DNA of 64,000 nucleotides, taken from the NCBI RefSeq assembly GCF_009696445.1, contig NZ_VULZ01000010.1:62001-126000 (forward strand). Reading direction: 5' to 3'. Shown here in pieces: positions 60,673 through 64,000 of this stretch (position 1 is the stretch's first letter; each line of letters opens with the position of its first letter). The translations under genes were made by a program, and so were the position numbers. The stretch comes from Porcincola intestinalis (lineage in GTDB: Bacteria; Bacillota; Clostridia; Lachnospirales; Lachnospiraceae). The notes beneath the pieces are model-generated. The model worked only from the letters and a program-made list of their open reading frames with translations, searched no databases and was not told the origin of the DNA.

Positions 60673-61683
60673 ATGAATGCAACTGACCAGTATATGAGGG
60701 CGTGCAGGCTCTGCCCAAGGAACTGTGGCACGAACAGGCTTTCAGGCGCATGCGGCGCATGCGGTGTCCCGGCAGAAGTCTATGTGGCGCGGGCTGCACT
60801 TCACGCCTGGGAGGAACCCTGCATCTCAGGACACAATGGCTCCGGGGCCGTCTTTTTTGCCGGCTGCGGACTGAAATGCGTCTTTTGTCAGAACAGTGCG
60901 ATTTCGGGAACTTCCGTGTCGAAGAATCTGACTGAGAACAACCTTCCAATATGCCGGGTTGCTGTGCCGGGGAAGCCGGTGACAGTCAGTCATCTGGCAG
61001 CTGTGTTTCTGCGGCTGCAGAATGAGCAGCATGCCAACAACATCAATCTGGTCACGGCGGCTCAGTACATCCCGCAGGTGGCACAGGCCTTGAAAGTGGC
61101 TAAGGCACAGGGGCTCAGGATCCCGGTCGTATACAATTCAAGCGGCTATGAGAAGGTCATTTCTCTGAGACTTCTGGAAGGGCTGGTGGATGTCTGGCTG
61201 CCGGATTTCAAGTATATGGATCCTGAGCTTGCCGCAGCGTATTCCCATGCGCCGGATTATCCTGAAATCGCGAAGAGGGCGATTGCAGAGATGGTACGGC
61301 AGGCAGGAGAGCCTGAGTTTTATGAGGAAACTCGGTGGGGGACAGATGGAGAACCGATGCCTGCAGGATCAGGGGCGAAACTCATGAAGAAGGGCGTGAT
61401 TGTCCGCCATCTTCTGCTGCCCGGACATGTGAAGAATGCGAAAGCTGTTGTACAATATCTGCATGAAACATACGGCAATTCCATCTACATCAGCATGATG
61501 AATCAGTATACACCGATGGGAAATAACTGTAAGGATCCGCTTCTGGCGCGGAAGGTCACAAAGCGGGAATATGAAAGGTTGACAGAATATGCAGTCGGGA
61601 TCGGAGTCGAATATGGATTCATACAGGAAGGCGAAACCGCGAAGGAAAGCTTTATCCCGTCCTGGAACGGAGAAGGCGTCTGA
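60673..61683 (+). CDS. radical SAM protein, PflX/COG1313-like
   Basis: 336 residues. An N-terminal cysteine cluster (CRLCPRNCGTNRLSGACGAC) precedes the radical SAM motif CGLKCVFCQN (CxxxCxxC). Further family features: HWEEP-like AWEEPCISG, NNINLVTAAQYIPQV, YNSSGYEK, WLPDFKYMDPELA and RHLLLPGHV. Related to pyruvate-formate-lyase-activating proteins; the true substrate is unknown. The next gene may start inside it. Preceded by AGGCAGGTAAG as ribosome site. Confidence 0.9.
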   Translation: MNATDQYMRACRLCPRNCGTNRLSGACGACGVPAEVYVARAALHAWEEPCISGHNGSGAVFFAGCGLKCVFCQNSAISGTSVSKNLTENNLPICRVAVPGKPVTVSHLAAVFLRLQNEQHANNINLVTAAQYIPQVAQALKVAKAQGLRIPVVYNSSGYEKVISLRLLEGLVDVWLPDFKYMDPELAAAYSHAPDYPEIAKRAIAEMVRQAGEPEFYEETRWGTDGEPMPAGSGAKLMKKGVIVRHLLLPGHVKNAKAVVQYLHETYGNSIYISMMNQYTPMGNNCKDPLLARKVTKREYERLTEYAVGIGVEYGFIQEGETAKESFIPSWNGEGV

Positions 61684-63238
61684 AGGACGATGGAAGGACA
61701 GTCACATCGGTGAACGCAAAAAGCTGCATCTGGAGGAAAACCTGGAGCAGCCACGGCGGGACAGGGACCGTGCGGCCGGGATGCAGCAGACGCGCAGTGG
61801 CAGGGACCGTGCGGCCGGGATGCAGCAGACGCGCAGTGGCAGGGACCGTGCGGCCGGGATGCAGCAGACGCGCAGGGACAGGAGCTGTGGTGCCGGGACA
61901 AGGCAGCCACGTTGTGAAGATCGCTGCGCAGCCACAGAAAGGGAGAATATCTGCTCGAATGCGAAGAAGTGTGGCGGCTGCGATTATCAGGGGGTGCCCT
62001 ATAAGCTCCAGCTCCGGAAAAAGGATGCACACATCCGCTATCTGCTGAAGGACACCGTGCGCAGGATTCACCCCATCATCGGAATGGAGACACCTCTCCA
62101 TTATCGGTGCAAGGTGCATGCTGTATTTTCTCATGACCGGAAGGGAAACCCGATTTCCGGAATCTATGAAAAAAACTCCCATGTGATTGTTCCGATGGAC
62201 AGCTGTATGATTGAGGATGAGGTGTGTGACCGCATCATTGTCAGCATCCGGAGTCTGCTGAAGTCCTTTAAGATCAGGACCTTTGATGAGGATACCGGGT
62301 ACGGACTGCTTCGCCATGTGCTTGTCCGCAAGGGATATGCGACGGGCGAATACCTGGTCGTGCTGGTTGTCGCCGACCCGATCTTTCCATCCAGAAACAA
62401 CTTTGTGAAGGCGCTCAGGAAGGAGCATCCTGAGATTACATCGATTGTTCTGAATATCAATGACAAGTCAACCTCGATGGTGCTCGGTGAGCGCAACATC
62501 ACCCTGTACGGCCCAGGTTTTATCAAGGATGAACTGTGCGGACACAGATTCCGGATCTCGCCGAATTCATTTTACCAGGTGAACCCGGCCCAGACAGAAG
62601 TCCTGTACCGGACGGCGATTCGATACGCATATCTGACCGGGAAGGAAGAAGTTCTGGATGCCTACTGCGGGACAGGGACAATCGGCATCATTGCCTCTGA
62701 CCAGGCTGGCCATGTGACAGGCGTTGAGCTGAACAGGGAAGCTGTGAAGGATGCCATCAGCAACGCGAGGGCAGAGCAGCTGAAGAATGTCGATTTTATT
62801 TGTGCAGATGCAGGTGCGTATCTGAATCAGCTGACGAAAGCGGCAGAGGCGGAAGAAACAGAGGGATGGTTCAGCGGGAGAAAGGCAGGCCGCAGGAAGG
62901 ACCCGCGTGTTCGGCTCCCGGATGTCATCATCATGGATCCGCCCAGATCTGGCAGCACTCCGCAGTTTATCCGGGCAGCAGCACGCTCCGGCGTCAAACG
63001 CATCGTATATATTTCCTGCGGACCAGAGAGTCTTGCGCGAGACCTGGAACTCTTCGAGGAGCTTGGCTATGCGGCAGAAGAGGCACAGCCGGTAGACCTT
63101 TTTCCGTTCACGGGGCATGTGGAGACTGTATGTCTCTTGAACAACCGAAAGCCGGATTCCTATGTGAGCTGGAAGTTGGATATGGAAGATTATTATAAGA
63201 TCAAAGACAAGGAGAATGCTGCCCGGAGAAGTCTTTGA
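61589..63238 (+). CDS. 23S rRNA (uracil-5-)-methyltransferase, RlmD/RumA type
   Basis: 549 residues if started at 61589, inside the previous gene by 95 bp; the true start is uncertain and only the part from about residue 115 is conserved. Fe-S cluster motif CSNAKKCGGCDYQ, then the TrmA-family methyltransferase: FYQVNPAQTEVLY, LDAYCGTGTIGI (SAM binding), IIMDPPRSGS and the catalytic Cys in YISCGPESLARDL. It methylates U at C5 in 23S rRNA. The N-terminal ~115 residues are Arg/Gln-rich with a tandem repeat, and another polar insert (ETEGWFSGRKAGRRKD) lies in the methyltransferase domain. Confidence 0.9.
   Translation: MQSGSESNMDSYRKAKPRRKALSRPGTEKASEGRWKDSHIGERKKLHLEENLEQPRRDRDRAAGMQQTRSGRDRAAGMQQTRSGRDRAAGMQQTRRDRSCGAGTRQPRCEDRCAATERENICSNAKKCGGCDYQGVPYKLQLRKKDAHIRYLLKDTVRRIHPIIGMETPLHYRCKVHAVFSHDRKGNPISGIYEKNSHVIVPMDSCMIEDEVCDRIIVSIRSLLKSFKIRTFDEDTGYGLLRHVLVRKGYATGEYLVVLVVADPIFPSRNNFVKALRKEHPEITSIVLNINDKSTSMVLGERNITLYGPGFIKDELCGHRFRISPNSFYQVNPAQTEVLYRTAIRYAYLTGKEEVLDAYCGTGTIGIIASDQAGHVTGVELNREAVKDAISNARAEQLKNVDFICADAGAYLNQLTKAAEAEETEGWFSGRKAGRRKDPRVRLPDVIIMDPPRSGSTPQFIRAAARSGVKRIVYISCGPESLARDLELFEELGYAAEEAQPVDLFPFTGHVETVCLLNNRKPDSYVSWKLDMEDYYKIKDKENAARRSL
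61763..61879 (+). repeat. 39-bp minisatellite inside the rRNA methyltransferase gene
   Basis: Three nearly identical 39-bp units at 61763, 61802 and 61841, encoding RDRAAGMQQTRSG. They lie in the unconserved N-terminal region. The period equals that of the M28 repeat, though the sequences are unrelated. Confidence 0.95.
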
Positions 63239-63298
63239 TGTGATCAATTAAGATATAATGTCTTTCACTATTACGAGGACAGGCCTTTCAAAAATGTG

Positions 63299-63329
63299 TT
63301 GACTATGACACAACGTGATAGTTTATACT
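63299..63329 (+). promoter_or_regulatory. MerR-class promoter with 19-bp spacer
   Basis: TTGACT (63299-63304) and TATACT (63324-63329) are 19 bp apart, the stretched spacing characteristic of MerR-activated promoters. The spacer region holds the dyad CTATGAC-ACAAC-GTGATAG (63303-63321). The MerR-type gene starts 23 bp downstream, so it is probably autoregulated. Confidence 0.85.
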
Positions 63330-63352
63330 CATCTTTGTCAGGAGGTGCTGAA

Positions 63353-64000
63353 GTGTATTTGATCAAAAAGGTCAGTGAAATCAGTGGTGTATCGGTGCGC
63401 ACTTTACATCATTATGATGAGATCGGTTTGCTGTCTCCTCAAAAAAAGGAAAATGGATACAGGTATTATTCTGATGAGGACATGTCTCTTTTACAGATGA
63501 TACTTTTCTATAAATACTTGGGGTTTCCCCTGAAGCAGATAAAGGAACTGCTGAAGCGGGAGGATAGCGAATTACTGCCTCATTTAAGAAAACAGCTGCT
63601 TTTAATGCAAGCAGAAAAGCAACGTCTCCTGACGCTCATAGACACATTGGAGAGGACGATTGCGTCCAGGGAAAGGAGAACGAGTATGTCGGTGAAAGAA
63701 AAATTTAACGGATTCACATATCAGGATAATCAAAAATATAAGCAAGCGGCAATCGATCTGTATGGAAAGAAAGTCATTGAAGAAGCTGTCGAAAAACAAA
63801 AGGGAAAAGAACAGGAACTTACGGACGGCTTTAATAAAATCTTCTTTGCTTTTTCTGATAATATGTCAAAAGGGATAAGCGCCACAGCACAGGAGAATGT
63901 GAGATTGGCAGCAGAATTGCATGAACATCTTTGCAAATATTCCTTTGATTGTCCGATAGATGTATTTTCAAGTATCGGTTACGGATATGTGAAAAACGAA
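63353..64000 (+). CDS. MerR-family regulator with TipAS-like ligand domain (3' end outside window)
   Basis: GTG start at 63353 after AGGAGGTG; 216 codons are open to the window edge. The N-terminal winged helix is classical MerR (IKKVSEISGVSVRTLHHYDE, IGLLSP, NGYRYYSDED, LGFPLKQIKELL), then a coiled-coil dimerisation helix (LRKQLLLMQAEKQRLLTLID) and the start of a helical domain (FNGFTYQDNQKYKQAAIDLYG) that resembles TipAS, the antibiotic-binding domain of TipA. It would activate its own gene and perhaps a linked efflux gene on drug binding. The segment is clearly more AT-rich than its neighbours, a hint of acquisition. Confidence 0.9.
   Translation, partial: MYLIKKVSEISGVSVRTLHHYDEIGLLSPQKKENGYRYYSDEDMSLLQMILFYKYLGFPLKQIKELLKREDSELLPHLRKQLLLMQAEKQRLLTLIDTLERTIASRERRTSMSVKEKFNGFTYQDNQKYKQAAIDLYGKKVIEEAVEKQKGKEQELTDGFNKIFFAFSDNMSKGISATAQENVRLAAELHEHLCKYSFDCPIDVFSSIGYGYVKNE

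Noticed and set aside
63235-63259. TTGATG and TATAAT as a second promoter before the MerR gene
   Set aside because: The spacer is only 13 bp; the stretched MerR-class promoter just downstream is much better supported.

Overview
The window looks like a chromosomal segment of a moderately GC-rich Gram-positive gut anaerobe of the Clostridia, most likely Lachnospiraceae or a close relative. This rests on the Rnf-type complex, Thr/Glu/Ala-rich linkers in exported proteins, ANTAR regulation next to glutamine synthetase, strong purine-rich ribosome sites and family-level similarity of the proteins. No rRNA, tRNA, CRISPR array, prophage or insertion sequence was seen. Most genes are intact and tightly packed. 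The exceptions are the first gene (cut by the left edge), the last gene (cut by the right edge) and a frameshifted phosphatase near 38.7 kb.

Layout. 1-6.5 kb: one tight + strand run with the end of a GH29 alpha-L-fucosidase, a DeoR regulator, CutC, a large transglutaminase-like protein and an M28 peptidase. 6.6-11.7 kb: alpha/beta hydrolase, MocR regulator, Na/Pi cotransporter, HD protein. 11.7-19.9 kb: a redox island. A minus-strand set (ApbE flavin transferase, NusG domain II protein, Gx transporter family protein) diverges from rnfC-rnfD-rnfE-rnfA, which is followed by a lipoprotein made of three repeated domains, each ending in a textbook ApbE flavinylation motif. 20-22.7 kb: CadC-type metal resistance (sensor, HMA protein, P-type ATPase) with a clear promoter-operator. 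22.9-28.9 kb: YczE-like membrane protein, D-2-hydroxyacid dehydrogenase, aminotransferase, then a polar amino-acid ABC transporter behind a leader that contains a terminator. 29.3-30.6 kb: TIGR01440 protein and Maf.

30.6-46.5 kb is largely a phosphate island: PhoR-type kinase and a second Na/Pi transporter on the minus strand, divergent from pstSCAB-phoU and a purple-acid-phosphatase-like gene. A PhoP/PhoB-type response regulator sits 14 kb away from the kinase. YibE/F, an Arc-like repressor, an SPFH protein and an MBOAT/SGNH acyltransferase pair lie between. 46.8-63.2 kb carries mostly housekeeping genes: Fe-S aldo/keto reductase, thrS, a TIGR01212 radical SAM protein, a GNAT-TagI fusion with an OGG glycosylase, leuS, pyrG-glnA-ANTAR regulator, a second radical SAM protein and an RlmD-type methyltransferase. 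The right edge holds an AT-richer MerR/TipA-type regulator with its own MerR-class promoter.

The most interesting part is the redox island. The Rnf locus lacks rnfG and rnfB, RnfD carries a repetitive extracytoplasmic insert just before its FMN site, and the adjacent lipoprotein has three DxxSGAT sites in a domain that does not read like the usual FMN-bind domain. I infer a flavin-based electron-export system in which this lipoprotein takes the place of RnfG or of the PplA-type extracellular carrier. A second theme is repeated, low-complexity, in-frame insertions inside otherwise conserved proteins (RnfD, ApbE, M28 peptidase, Maf, OGG, ThrS, RlmD).
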